The notes under the pieces are model-generated. The model did not search any database. It was not told the DNA's origin and saw only the letters and a list, made by a program, of their open reading frames with translations. A stretch of 64,000 bases of DNA from the NCBI RefSeq assembly GCF_048773025.1, contig NC_133546.1:81156316-81220315 (forward strand). The letters run 5' to 3'. This document shows positions 1 to 13,769 of this stretch, in pieces. This DNA comes from Camelus bactrianus (lineage: Eukaryota > Chordata > Mammalia > Artiodactyla > Camelidae). Position numbers and translations under genes: made by a program. The first letter of the stretch is position 1. Every line of letters begins with the position of its first letter.

Positions 1-2315
1 TGTGAAAGCCGTCCTTCACCTAGCTTGTTGGGAACACAAAGTTTCTTTTCAGTTGCAAACTCCACTCCATACATATATATGGGGAGATACTAGCTCCAAC
101 TCGGTTTTACAGTGAAAACTGCAGGAACTTCAAACCGGCACTAGGAAACAGACTGAGAAACCAGAGTAAATGTTTCTCCTGCAACCCGTTCCCTTTGTGC
201 TAGATGAACGAACGTCTCTCCACATGCTCAGTTCTGAGAGATAAGTGTGTGTGAAAGCCGTCCTTCACCTAGCTTGTTGGGAACACAAAGTTTCTTTTCA
301 GTTGCAAACTCCACTCCATACATATATATCGGGAGGTACTAGCTCCAACCAGGTTTTACAGTGAAAACTGCAGGAACTTCAAACCGGCACTAGGAAACAG
401 ACTGAGAAACCAGAGTAAAAGTTTCTCCTGCAACCCATTCCCCTTGTGCTAGATGAACGAACGTCTCTCCACATGCTCAGTTCTGAGAGATAAGTGTGTG
501 TGAAAGCCGTACTTCACCTAGCTTGTTGGGAACACAAAGTTTCTTTTCAGTTGCAAACTCCACTCCATACATATATATGGGGAGGTACTAGCTCCAACTC
601 GGTTTTACAGTGAAAACTGCTGGAAATTCAAACCGGCACTAGGAAACAGACTGAGAAACCAGAGTAAAAGTTTCTCCTGCAACCCGTTCCCCTTGTGCTA
701 GATGAACGAACGTCTCTCCACATGCTCAGTTCTGAGAGATCAGTGTGTGTGAAAGCCGTCCTTCACCTAGCTTGTTGGGAACACAAAGTTTCTTTTCAGT
801 TGCAAACTCCACTCCATACATATATAGGGGGAGGTACTAGCTCCAACTCGGTTTTACAGTGAAAACTGCAGGAACTTCTAACCGGCACTAGGAAACAGAC
901 TGAGAAACCAGAGTAAATGTTTCTTCTGCAACCCGTTCCCCTTGTGCTAGATGAACGAACGTCTCTCCACATGCTCAGTTCTGAGAGATAAGTGTGTGTG
1001 AAAGCCGTCCTTCACCTAGCTTGTTGGGAACACAAAGTTTCTTTTCAGTTGCAAACTCCACTCCATACATATATATGGGGAGGTACTAGCTCCAACTCGG
1101 TTTTACAGTGAAAACTGCAGGAACTTCAAACCGGCACTAGGAAACAGACTGAGAAACCAGAGTAAAAGTTTCTCCTGCAACCCGTTCCCCTTGTGCTAGA
1201 TAAACGAACGTCTCTCCACATGCTCAGTTCTGAGAGATCAGTGTGTGTGAAAGCCGTCCTTCACCTAGCTTGTTGGGAACACAAAGTTTCTTTTCAGTTG
1301 CAAACTCCACTCCATACATATATATGGGGAGGTACTAGCTCCAACTCGGTTTTACAGTGAAAACTGCAGGAACTTCAAACCGGCACTAGGAAACAGACTG
1401 AGAAACCAGAGTAAAAGTTTCTCCTGCAACCCGTTCCCCTTGTGCTAGATGAACGAACGTCTCTCCACATGCTCAGTTCTGAGAGATAAGTGTGTGTGAA
1501 AGCCGTCCTTCACCTAGCTTGTTGGGAACACAAAGTTTCTTTTCAGTTGCAAACTCCACTCCATACATATATATGGGGAGGTACTAGCTCCAACTCGGTT
1601 TTACAGTGAAAACTGCAGGAACTTCAAACCGGCACTAGGAAACAGACTGAGAAACCAGAGTAAAAGTTTCTCCTGCAACCCGTTCCCCTTGTGCTAGATG
1701 AACGAACGTCTCTCCACATGCTCAGTTCTGAGAGATAAGTGTGTGTGAAAGCCGTCCTTCACCTAGCTTGTTGGGAACACAAAGTTTCTTTTTCGTTGCA
1801 AACTCCACTCCATACATCTATATGGGGAGGTACTAGCTCCAAATCTGTTTTACAGTGAAAACTGCAGGAACATCAAACCGGCACTAGGAAACAGACTGAG
1901 AAACCAGAGTAAAAGTTTCTCCTGCAACCCGTTCCCCTTGTGCTAGATGAACGAACGTCTCTCCACATGCTCAGTTCTGAGAGATAAGTGTGTTTGAAAG
2001 CCGTCCTTCACCTAGCTTGTTGGGAACACAAAGTTTCTTTTCAGTTGCAAACTCCACTCCATACATATATATGGGGAGGTACTAGCTCCAACTCGGTTTT
2101 ACAGTGAAAACTGCAGGAACTTCAAACCGGCACTAGGAAACAGACTGAGAAACCAGAGTAAATGTTTCTTCTGCAACCCGTTCCCCTTGTGCTAGATGAA
2201 CGAACGTCTCTCCACATGCTCAGTTCTGAGAGATAAGTGTGTGTGAAAGCCGTCCTTCACCTAGCTTGTTGGGAACACAAAGTTTCTTTTCAGTTGCAAA
2301 CTCCACTCCATACAT

Positions 2316-5300
2316 ATATATGGGGAGGTACTAGCTCCAACTCGGTTTTACAGTGAAAACTGCAGGAACTTCAAACCGGCACTAGGAAACAGACTGAGAA
2401 ACCAGAGTAAAAGTTTCTCCTGCAACCCGTTCCCCTTGTGCTAGATAAACGAACGTCTCTCCACATGCTCAGTTCTGAGAGATCAGTGTGTGTGAAAGCC
2501 GTTTTTCACCTAGCTTGTTGGGAACACAAAGTTTCTTTTCAGTTGCAAACTCCACTCCATACATATATATGGGGAGGTACTAGCTCCAACTCGGTTTTAC
2601 AGTGAAAACTGCAGGAACTTCAAACCGGCACTAGGAAACAGACTGAGAAACCAGAGTAAAAGTTTCTCCTGCAACCCGTTCCCCTTGTGCTAGATGAACG
2701 AACGTCTCTCCACATGCTCAGTTCTGAGAGATAAGTGTGTGTGAAAGCCGTCCTTCACCTAGCTTGTTGGTAACACAAAGTTTCTTTTTCGTTGCAAACT
2801 CCACTCCATACATATATATCGGGAGGTACTAGCTCCAAATCGGTTTTACAGTGAAAACTGCAGGAACATCAAACCGGCACTAGGAAACAGACTGAGAAAC
2901 CAGAGTAAAAGTTTCTCCTGCAACCCGTTCCCCTTGTGCTAGATGAACGAACGTCTCTCCACATGCTCAGTTCTGAGAGATAAGTGTGTTTGAAAGCCGT
3001 CCTTCACCTAGCTTGTTGGGAACACAAAGTTTCTTTTCAGTTGCAAACTCCACTCCATACATATATATGGGGAGGTACTAGCTCCAACTCGGTTTTACAG
3101 TGAAAACTGCAGGAACATCAAACCGGCACTAGGAAACAGACTGAGAAACCAGAGTAAAAGTTTCTCCTGCAACCCGTTCCCCTTGTGCTAGATGAACGAA
3201 CGTCTCTCCACATGCTCAGTTCTGAGAGATAAGTGTGTGTGAAAGCCGTCCTTCACCTAGCTTGTTGGGAACACAAAGTTTCTTTTCAGTTGCAAACTCC
3301 ACTCCATACATATATATGGGGAGGTACTAGCTCCAACCCGGTTTTACAGTGAAAACTGCAGGAACTTCAAACCGGCACTAGGAAACAGACTGAGAAACCA
3401 GAGTAAAAGTTTCTCCTGCAACCCGTTCCCCTTGTGCTAGATGAACGAACGTCTCTCCACATGCTCAGTTCTGAGAGATAAGTGTGTGTGAAAGCCGTCC
3501 TTCACCTAGCTTGTTGGTAACACAAAGTTTCTTTTTAGTTGCAAACTCCACTCCATACATATATATCGGGAGGTACTAGCTCCAAATCGGTTTTACAGTG
3601 AAAACTGCAGGAACATCAAACCGGCACTAGGAAACAGACTGAGAAACCAGAGTAAAAGTTTCTCCTGCAACCCGTTCCCCTTGTGCTAGATGAACGAACG
3701 TCTCTCCACATGCTCAGTTCTGAGAGATAAGTGTGTTTGAAAGCCGTCCTTCACCTAGCTTGTTGGGAACACAAAGTTTCTTTTCAGTTGCAAACTCCAC
3801 TCCATACATATATATGGGGAGGTACTAGCTCCAACTCGGTTTTACAGTGAAAACTGCAGGAACTTCAAACCGGCACTAGGAAACAGACTGAGAAACCAGA
3901 GTAAATGTTTCTTCTGCAACCCGTTCCCCTTGGGCTAGATGAACGAACGTCTCTCCACATGCTCAGTTCTGAGAGATAAGTGTGTGTGAAAGCCGTCCTT
4001 CACCTAGCTTGTTGGGAACACAAATTTTCTTTTCCGTTGAAAACTCCACTCCATACATATATATGGGGAGGTACTAGCTCCAATTCGGTTTTACAGTGAA
4101 AACTGCAGGAACTTTAAACCGGCACTAGGAAACAGACTGAGAAACCAGAGTAAAAGTTTCTCCTGCAACCCGTTCCACTTGTGCTAGATAAACGAACGTC
4201 TCTCCACATGCTCAGTTCTGAGAGATCAGTGTGTGTGAAAGCCGTCCTTCACCTAGCTGGTTGGGAACACAAAGTTTCTTTTCAGTTGCAAACTCCACTC
4301 CATACATATATATGGGGAGGTACTAGCTCCAACTCGGTTTTAAAGTGAAAAATGCAGGAACTTCAAACCGGCACTAGGAAACAGACTGAGAAACCAGAGT
4401 AAAAGTTTCTCCTGCAACCCGTTCCCCTTGTGCTAGATGAACGAACGTCTCTCCACATGCTCAGTTCTGAGAGATAAGTGAGTGTGAAAGCCATCCTTCA
4501 CCTAGCTTGTTGGGAACACAAAGTTTCTTTTCAGTTTCAAACTCTACTCCATACATATATATGGGGAGGTACTAGCTCCAACTCGGTTTTACAGTGAAAA
4601 CTGCAGGAACATCAAACCGGCACTAGGAAACAGACTGAGAAACCAGAGTAAATGTTTCTCCTGCAACCCGTTCCCCTTGTGCTAGATGAACGAACGTCTC
4701 TCCACATGCTCAGTTCTGAGAGATAAGTGTGTGTGAAAGCCGTCCTTCACCTAGCTTGTTGGGAACACAAAGTTTCTTTTCAGTTGCAAACTCCACTCCA
4801 TACATATATATGGGGAGGTACTAGCTCCAACTCGGTTTTACAGTGAAAACTGCAGAAACTTCAAACCGGCACTAGGAAACAGACTGAGAAACCAGAGTAA
4901 AAGTTTCTCCTGCAACCCGTTCCCCTAGTGCTAGATGAACGAACGTCTCTCCACATGCTCAGTTCTGAGAGATAAGTGTGTGTGAAAGCCGTCCTTCACC
5001 TAGCTTGTTGGGAACACACAGTTTCTTTTCATTTGCAAACTCCAATCCATACATATATATGGGGAGGTACTAGCTCCAACTCAGTTTTACAGTGAAAACT
5101 GCAGGAACTTCAAACCGGCACTAGGAAACAGACTGAGAAACCAGAGTAAAAGTTTCTCCTGCAACCCGTTCCCCTTGTGCTAGATGAACGAACGTCTCTC
5201 CACATGCTCAGTTCTGAGAGATCAGTGTGTGTGAAAGCCGTCCTTCACCTAGCTTGTTGGGAACACAAAGTTTCTTTTCAGTTGCAAACTCCACTCCATA

Positions 5301-8281
5301 CATATATAGGGGGAGGTACTAGCTCCAACTCGGTTTTACAGTGAAAACTGCTGGAACTTCAAACCGGCACTAGGAAACAGACTGAGAAACCAGAGTAAAA
5401 GTTTCTCCTGCAACCCGTTCCCTTTGTGCTAGATGAACGAACGTCTCTCCACATGCTCAGTTCTGAGAGATAAGTGTGTGTGAAAGCCGTCCTTCACCTA
5501 GCTTGTTGGGAACACAAAGTTTCTTTTCCGTTGCAAACTCCACTCCATACATCTATATGGGGAGGTAATAGCTCCAAATCGGTTTTACAGTGAAAACTGC
5601 AGGAACATCAAACCGGCACTAGGAAACAGACTGAGAAACCAGAGTAAAAGTTTCTCCTGCAACCCGTTCCCATTGTGCTAGATGAACGAACGTCTCTCCA
5701 CATGCTCAGTTCTGAGAGATAAGTGTGTGTGAAAGCCGTCCTTCACCTAGCTTGTTGGGAACACAAAGTTTCTTTTCAGTTGCAAACTCCACTCCATACA
5801 TATATATGGGGAGGTACTAGCTCCAACTCGGTTTTACAGTGAAAACTGCAGGAACTTCAAACCGGCACTAGGAAACAGACTGAGAAACCAGAGTAAAAGT
5901 TTCTCCTGCAACCCGTTCCCCTTGTGCTAGATGAACGAACGTCTCTCCACATGCTCAGTTCTGAGAGATAAGTGTGTGTGAAAGCCGTCCTTCACCTAGC
6001 TTGTTGGGAACACAAAGTTTCTTTTCAGTTGCAAACTCCACTCCATACATATATATGGGGAGGTACTAGCTCCAACTCGGTTTTACAGTGAAAACTGCAG
6101 GATCTTCAAACCGGCACTAGGAAACAGACTGAGAAACCAGAGTAAAAGTATCTCCTGCAACCCGTTCCCTTTGTGCTAGATGAACGAACGTCTCTCCACA
6201 TGCTCAGTTCTGAGAGATAAGTGTGTGTGAAAGCCGTCCTTCACCTAGCTTGTTGGGAACACAAAGTTTCTTTTCAGTTGCAAACTCCACTCCATACATA
6301 TATATGGGGAGGTACAAGCTCCAACTCGGTTTTACAGTGAAAACTGCAGGAACTTCAAACCGGCACTAGGAAACAGACTGAGAAACCAGAGTAAAAGTTT
6401 CTCCTGCAACCCGTTCCCCTTGTGCTAGATGAACGAACGTCCCTCCACATGCTCAGTTCTGAGAGATAAGTGTGTGTGAAAGCCGTCCTTCACCTAGCTT
6501 GTTGGGAACACAAAGTTTCTTTTCAGTTGCAAACTCCACTCCATACATATATATGGGGAGGTACTAGCTCCAACTCGGTTTTACAGTGAAAACTGCAGGA
6601 ACTTCAAACCGGCACTAGGAAACAGACTGAGAAACCAGAGTAAAAGTTTCTCCTGCAACCCGTTCCCCTTGTGCTAGATGAACGAACGTCTCTCCACATG
6701 CTCAGTTCTGAGAGATAAGTGTGTGTGAAAGCCGTCCTTCACCTAGCTTGTTGGGAACACAAAGTTTCTTTTCAGTTGCAAACTCCACTCCATACATATA
6801 TATGGGGAGGTACTAGCTCCAACTCGGTTTTACAGTGAAAACTGCAGTAACTTCAAACCGGCACTAGGAAACAGACTGAGAAACCAGATTAAATGTTTCT
6901 TCTGCAACCCGTTCCCCTTGTGCTAGATGAACGAACGTCTCTCCACATGCTCAGTTCTGAGAGATAAGTGTGTGTGAAAGCCGTCCTTCACCTAGCTTGT
7001 TGGGAACACAAAGTTTCTTTTCAGGTTCAAACTCCACTCCATACATATATATGGGGAGGTACTAGCTCCAACTCGGTTTTACAGTGAAAACTGCAGGAAC
7101 TTCAAACCAGCACTAGGAAACAGACTGAGAAACCAGAGTAAAAGTTTCTCCTGCAACCCGTTCCCCTTGTGCTAGATGAACGATCGTCTCTCCACATGCT
7201 CAGTTCTGAGAGATCAGTGTGTGTGAAAGCCGTCCTTCACCTAGCTTGTTGGGAACACAAAGTTTCTTTTCAGTTGCAAACTCCACTCCATACATATATA
7301 TGGGGAGGTACTAGCTCCAACTCGGTTTTACAGTGAAAACTGCAGGAACTTCAAACCGGCACTAGGAAACAGACTGAGAAACCTGAGTAAAAGTTTCTCC
7401 TGCAACCCGTTCCCCTTGTGCTAGATGAACGAACGTCTCTCCACATGCTCAGTTCTGAGAGATAAGTGTGTGTGAAAGCCGTCCTTCACCTAGCTTGTTG
7501 GGAACACAAAGTTTCTTTTCAGTTGCAAACTCCACTCCATACATATATATGGGGAGGTACTAGCTCCAACTCGGTTTTACAGTGAAAACTGCAGGAACTT
7601 CAAACCGGCACTAGGAAACAGACTGAGAAACCAGAGTAAAAGTTTCTCCTGCAACCCGTTCCCCTTGTGCTAGATGAACGAACGTCTCTCCACATGCTCA
7701 GTTCTGAGAGATAAGTGTGTGTGAAAGCCGTCCTTCACCTAGCTTGTTGGGAACACAAAGTTTCTTTTCAGTTGCAAACTCCACTCCATACATATATATG
7801 GGGAGGTACTAGCTCCAACTCGGTTTTACAGTGAAAACTGCAGGAACATCAAACCGGCACTAGGAAACAGACTGAGAAACCAGAGTAAATGTTTCTCCTG
7901 CAACCCGTTCCCCTTGTGCTAGATGAACGAACGTCTCTCCACATGCTCAGTTCTGAGAGATAAGTGTGTGTGAAAGCCGTACTTCACCTAGCTTGTTGGG
8001 AACACAAAGTTTCTTTTCAGTTGCAAACTCCACTCCATACATATATATGGGGAGGTACTAGCTCCAACTCGGTTTTACAGTGAAAACTGCAGAAACTTCA
8101 AACCGGCACTAGGAAACAGACTGAGAAACCAGAGTAAAAGTTTCTCCTGCAACCCGTTCCCCTTGTGCTAGATGAACGAACGTCTCTCCACATGCTCAGT
8201 TCTGAGAGATAAGTGTGTGTGAAAGCCGTCCTTCACCTAGCTTGTTGGGAACACAAAGTTTCTTTTCAGTTGCAAACTCCA
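2316..8281 (+). repeat. Large duplication, left copy (46-monomer offset)
   Basis: This block of about 24 monomers matches 13,770-19,735 at a constant offset of 11,454 bp, exactly 46 monomers. Shared rare markers, left/right, include GTTTTTCACC (2,501/13,955), TTGGTAAC with TTTTTCG (about 2,770/14,224), CTTGGGCTAG (3,930/15,384), AGCTGGTTGGG (about 4,255/15,709), AGCCATCC (about 4,490/15,944), a monomer with CATCTATATGG and GGTAATAG (5,479/16,933), AAAAGTATCTCC (about 6,146/17,600), GGTACAAGCT (about 6,312/17,766) and GAACGATCGTC (about 7,180/18,634). I noticed about ten substitutions and no indels, so identity is near 99.8%. The left edge is approximate: the right copy still differs at CCATAGAT (13,764-13,771) and matches by TAGATAAAC (2,444/13,898). 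Confidence 0.9.
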
Positions 8282-8964
8282 ATCCATACATATATATGGG
8301 GAGGTACTAGCTCCAACTCAGTTTTACCGTGAAAACTGCAGGAACTTCAAACCGGCACTAGGAAACAGACTGAGAAACCAGAGTAAAAGTTTCTCCTGCA
8401 ACCCGTTCCCCTTTTGCTAGATGAACGAACGTCTCTCCACATGCTTAGTTCTGAGAGATCAGTGTGTGTGAAAGCCGTCCTTCACCTAGCTTGTTGGGAA
8501 CACAAAGTTTCTTTTCCGTTGCAAACTCCACTCCATACATATATAGGGGGAGGTACTAGCTCCAACTCGGTTTTACAGTGAAAACTGCTGGAACTTCAAA
8601 CCGGCACTAGGAAACAGACTGAGAAACCAGAGTAAAAGTTTCTCCTGCAACCCGTTCCCCTTGTGCTAGATGAACGAACGTCCCTCCACATGCTCAGTTC
8701 TGAGAGATAAGTGTGTGTGAAAGCCGTCCTTCACCTAGCTTGTTGGGAACACAAAGTTTCTTTTCAGTTGCAAACTCCACTCCATACATATATATGGGGA
8801 GGTACTAGCTCCAACTCGGTTTTACAGTGAAAACTGCAGGAACTTCAAACCGGCACTAGGAAACAGACTGAGAAACCAGAGTAAAAGTTTCTCCTGCAAC
8901 CCGTTCCCCTTGTGCTAGATGAACGAACGTCTCTCCACATGCTCAGTTCTGAGAGATAAGTGTG

Positions 8965-11900
8965 TGTGAAAGCCGTCCTTCACCTTGCTTGTTGGGAACA
9001 CAAAGTTTCTTTTCAGTTGCAAACTCCACTCCATACATATATATGGGGAGGTACTAGCTCCAACTCGGTTTTACAGTGAAAACTGCAGGAACTTCAAACC
9101 GGCACTAGGAAACAGACTGAGAAACAAGAGTAAAAGTTTCTCCTGCAACCCGTTCCCCTTGTGCTAGATGAACGAACGTCTCTCCACATGCTCAGTTCTG
9201 AGAGATAAGTGTGTGTGAAAGCCGTACTTCACCTAGCTTGTTGGGAACACAAAGTTTCTTTTCAGTTGCAAACTCCACTCCATACATATATATGGGGAGG
9301 TACTAGCTCCAACTCGGTTTTACAGAGAAAACTGCAGGAACTTCAAACCGGCACTAGGAAACAGACTGAGAAACCAGAGTAAAAGTTTCTCCTGCAACCC
9401 GTTCCCCTTGTGCTAGATGAACGAACGTCTCTCCACGTGCTCAATTCTGAGAGATAAGTGTGTGTGAAAGCCGTCCTTCACCTAGCTTGTTGGGAACACA
9501 AAGTTTCTTTTCAGTTGCAAACTCCACTCCATACATATATATGGGGAGGTACTAGCTCCAACTCGGTTTTACAGTGAAAACTGCAGGAACTTCAAACCGG
9601 CACTAGGAAACAGACTGAGAAACCAGAGTAAAAGTTTCTCCTGCAAACCGTTCCCCTTGTGCTAGATGAACGAACGTCTCTCCACATGCTCAGTTCTGAG
9701 AGATAAGTGTGTGTGAAAGCCGTCCTTCACCTAGCTTGTTGGGAACACAAAGTTTCTTTTCAGTTGCAAACTCCACTCCATACATATATATGGGGAGGTA
9801 CTAGCTCCAACTCGGTTTTACAGTGAAAACTGCAGGAACTTCAAACCGGCACTAGGAAACAGACTGAGAAACCAGAGTAAAAGTTTCTCCTGCAACCCGT
9901 TCCCCTTGTGCTAGATGAACGAACGTCTCTCCACATGCTCAGTTCTGAGAGATAAGTGTGTGTGAAAGCCGTCCTTCACCTAGCTTGTTGGGAACACAAA
10001 GTTTCTTTTCAGTTGCAAACTCCACTCCATACATATATATGGGGAGGTACTAGCTCCAACTCGGTTTTACAGTGAAAACTGCAGGAACTTCAAACCGGCA
10101 GTAGGAAACAGACTGAGAAACCAGAGTAAAAGTTTCTCCTGCAACCCGTTCCCCTTGTGCTAGATGAACGAACGTCTCTCCACATGCTCAGTTCTGAGAG
10201 ATAAGTGTGTGTGAAAGCCGTCCTTCACTAAGCTTGTTGGGAACACAAAGTTTCTTTTCAGTTGCAAACTCCACTCCATACATATATATGGGGAGGTACT
10301 AGCTCCAACTCGGTTTTACAGTGAAAACTGCAGGAACTTCAAACCGGCACTAGGAAACAGACTGAGAAACCAGAGTAAAAGTTTCTCCTGCAACCCGTTC
10401 CCCTTGTGCTAGATGAACGAACGTCTCTCCACATGCTCAGTTCTGAGAGATAAGTGTGTGTGAAAGCCGTCCTTCAACTAGCTTGTTGGGAACACAAATT
10501 TTCTTTTCAGTTGCAAACTCCACTCCATACATATATATGGGGAGGTACTAGCTCCAACTCGGTTTTACAGTGAAAACTGCAGGAACTTCAAACCGGCACT
10601 AGGAAACAGACTGAGAAACCAGAGTAAATGTTTCTTCTGCAACTCGTTCCCCTTGTGCTAGATGAACGAACGTCTCTCCACATGCTCAGTTCTGAGAGAT
10701 AAGTGTGTGTGAAAGCCGTCCTTCACCTAGCTTGTTGGGAACACAAAGTTTCTTTTCAGTTTCAAACTCCACTCCATACATATATATGGGGAGGTACTAG
10801 CTCCAACTCGGTTTTACAGTGAAAACTGCAGGAACTTCATACCGGCACTAGGAAACAGACTGAGAAACCAGAGTAAAAGTTTCTCCTGCAACCCGTTCCC
10901 CTTGTGCTAGATGAACGAACGTCCCTCCACATGCTCAGTTCTGAGAGATAAGTGTGTGTGAAAGCCGTCCTTCACCTAGCTTGTTGGGAACACAAAGTTT
11001 CTTTTCAGTTGCAAACCCCACTCCATACATATATATGGGGAGGTACTAGCTCCAACTCGGTTTTACAGTGAAAACTGCAGGAACTTCAAACCGGCACTAG
11101 GAAACAGACTGAGAAACCAGAGTAAAAGTTTCTCCTGCAACCCGTTCCCCTTGTGCTAGATGAACGAACGTCTCTCCACATGCTCAGTTCTGAGAGATAA
11201 GTGTGTGTGAAAGCCGTCCTTCACCTAGCTTGTTGGGAACACAAAGTTTCTTTTCAGTTGCAAACTCCACTCCATACATATATATGGGGAGGTACTAGCT
11301 CCAACTCGGTTTTACAGTGAAAACTGCAGGAACTTCAAACCGGCACTAGGAAACAGACTGAGAAACCAGAGTAAAAGTTTCTCCTGCAACCCGTTCCCTT
11401 TGTGCTAGATGAACGAACGTCTCTCCACATGCTCAGTTCTGAGAGATAAGTGTGTGTGAAAGCCGTCCTTCACCTAGCTTGTTGGGAACACAAAGTTTCT
11501 TTTCATTTGCAAACTCCACTCCATACATATATATGGGGAGGTACTAGCTCCAACCAGGTTTTACAGTGAAAACTGCAGGAACATCAAACCGGCACTAGGA
11601 AACAGACTGAGAAACCAGAGTAAAAGTTTCTCCTGCAACCCGTTCCCCTTGTGCTAGATGAACGAACGTCCCTCCACATGCTCAGTTCTGAGAGATAAGT
11701 GTGTGTGAAAGCCGTCCTTCACCTAGCTTGTTGGGAACACAAAGTTTCTTTTCAGTTGCAAACTCCACTCCATAGATATATATGGGGAGGTACTAGCTCC
11801 AACTCGGTTTTACAGTGAAAACTGCAGGAACTTCAAACCGGCACTAGGAAACAGACTGAGAAACCAGAGTAAAAGTTTCTCCTGCAACCCGTTCCCCTTG

Positions 11901-12699
11901 TGCTAGATGAACGAACGTCTCTCCACATGCTCAGTTCTGAGAGATAAGTGTGTGTGAAAGCCGTCCTTCACCTTGCTTGTTGGGAACACAAAGTTTCTTT
12001 TCAGTTGCAAACTCCACTCCATACATATATATGGGGAGGTACTAGCTCCAACTCGGTTTTACAGTGAAAACTGCAGGATCTTCAAACCGGCACTAGGAAA
12101 CAGACTGAGAAACCAGAGTAAAAGTTTCTCCTGCAAACCGTTCCCTTTGTGCTAGATGAACGAACGTCTCTCCACATGCTCAGTTCTGAGAGATAAGTGT
12201 GTGTGAAAGCCGTCCTTCACCTAGCTTGTTGGGAACACAAAGTTTCTTTTCAGTTGCAAACTCCACTCCATACATATATATGGGGAGGTACTAGCTCCAA
12301 CTCGGTTTTACAGTGAAAACTGCAGGAACTTCAAACCGGCACTAGGAAACAGACTGAGAAACCAGAGTAAAAGTTTCTCCTGCAACCCGTTCCCCTTGTG
12401 CTAGATGAACGAACGTCTCTCCACATGCTCAGTTCTGAGAGATAAGTGTGTGTGAAAGCCGTCCTTCACCTAGCTTGTTGGGAACACAAAGTTTCTTTTC
12501 AGTTGCAAACTCCACTCCATAGATATATATGGGGAGGTACTAGCTCCAACTCGGTTTTACAGTGAAAACTGCAGGAACTTCAAACCGGCACTAGGAAACA
12601 GACTGAGAAACAAGAGTAAAAGTTTCTCCTGCAACCCGTTCCCCTTGTGCTAGATGAACGAACGTCTCTCCACATGCTCAGTTCTGAGAGATAAGTGTG
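8965..12699 (+). repeat. Older 14-monomer periodicity (3,486 bp)
   Basis: The monomer run carrying GAAACAAGAG, GTACTTCAC, CAGAGAAAAC, CTCAATTCTG and GCAAACCG appears at 9,121-9,650 and again at 12,607-13,136. The offset is 3,486 bp, exactly 14 monomers; for example the C of GAAACAAGAG lies at 9,125 and 12,611. The same ordered run recurs near 22,320-22,845. The interval is therefore one period of an older 14-monomer repeat that lies inside the later 46- and 39-monomer duplications. Period boundaries are arbitrary, as in any tandem repeat. Confidence 0.75.
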
Positions 12700-13150
12700 T
12701 GTGAAAGCCGTACTTCACCTAGCTTGTTGGGAACACAAAGTTTCTTTTCAGTTGCAAACTCCACTCCATACATATATATGGGGAGGTACTAGCTCCAACT
12801 CGGTTTTACAGAGAAAACTGCAGGAACTTCAAACCGGCACTAGGAAACAGACTGAGAAACCAGAGTAAAAGTTTCTCCTGCAACCCGTTCCCCTTGTGCT
12901 AGATGAACGAACGTCTCTCCACATGCTCAATTCTGAGAGATAAGTGTGTGTGAAAGCCGTCCTTCACCTAGCTTGTTGGGAACACAAAGTTTCTTTTCAG
13001 TTGCAAACTCCACTCCATACATATATATGGGGAGGTACTAGCTCCAACTCGGTTTTACAGTGAAAACTGCAGGAACTTCAAACCGGCACTAGGAAACAGA
13101 CTGAGAAACCAGAGTAAAAGTTTCTCCTGCAAACCGTTCCCCTTGTGCTA
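9961..13150 (+). repeat. Duplicated segment, left copy (39-monomer offset)
   Basis: About 13 monomers match 19,672-22,861 at a constant offset of 9,711 bp, exactly 39 monomers. Ordered shared markers are GCAGTAGG (10,101/19,812), CACTAAGC (10,228/19,939), CTTCAACTAG with ACAAATTTTC (near 10,475/20,186), CTTCATACC (near 10,836/20,547), CAAACCCCAC (near 11,015/20,726), CCAACCAGG with GAACATC (near 11,551/21,262), CACCTTGCTTG (near 11,970/21,681), AGGATCTTC (near 12,076/21,787), GAAACAAGAG (12,607/22,318), CAGAGAAAAC (near 12,809/22,520), CTCAATTCTG (near 12,927/22,638) and GCAAACCG (near 13,131/22,842). Only a few substitutions differ, such as CCATAGAT at about 11,773 and 12,519 in the left copy. 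Confidence 0.9.
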
Positions 13151-13769
13151 GATGAACGAACGTCTCTCCACATGCTCAGTTCTGAGAGATAAGTGTGTGT
13201 GAAAGCCGTCCTTCACCTAGCTTGTTGGGAACACAAAGTTTCTTTTCAGTTGCAAACTCCACTCCATACATATATATGGGGAGGTACTAGCTCCAACTCG
13301 GTTTTACAGTGAAAACTGCAGGAACTTCAAACCGGCACTAGGAAACAGACTGAGAAACCAGAGTAAAAGTTTCTCCTGCAACCCGTTCCCCTTGTGCTAG
13401 ATGAACGAACGTCTCTCCACATGCTCAATTCTGAGAGATAAGTGTGTGTGAAAGCCGTCCTTCACCTAGCTTGTTGGGAACACAAAGTTTCTTTTCAGTT
13501 GCAAACTCCACTCCATACATATATATGGGGAGGTACTAGCTCCAACTCGGTTTTACAGTGAAAACTGCAGGAACTTCAAACCGGCACTAGGAAACAGACT
13601 GAGAAACCAGAGTAAAAGTTTCTCCTGCAAACCGTTCCCCTTGTGCTAGATGAACGAACGTCTCTCCACATGCTCAGTTCTGAGAGATAAGTGTGTGTGA
13701 AAGCCGTCCTTCACCTAGCTTGTTGGGAACACAAAGTTTCTTTTCAGTTGCAAACTCCACTCCATAGAT

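Noticed and set aside
71-87. TATA-like promoter in ACATATATATGGGG
   Set aside because: It is a simple AT alternation with no other promoter element or gene downstream. Satellite transcription is possible but not supported by this sequence alone.
81-87. G-quadruplex at GGGGAGG
   Set aside because: There are only two G runs per monomer here, with no further G runs close by.
1-249. CENP-B box in the monomer
   Set aside because: No match to the TTCG-NNNN-A-NN-CGGG core on either strand. Variant monomers with TTCGTTGCA lack the CGGG half, and CCCGTT on the other strand lacks the required T and CGAA.
1-249. Tandem 5S rRNA, tRNA or snRNA gene cluster
   Set aside because: I find no tRNA B-box pattern, no recognisable 5S internal control region and no T-run terminator placed after a plausible RNA gene.
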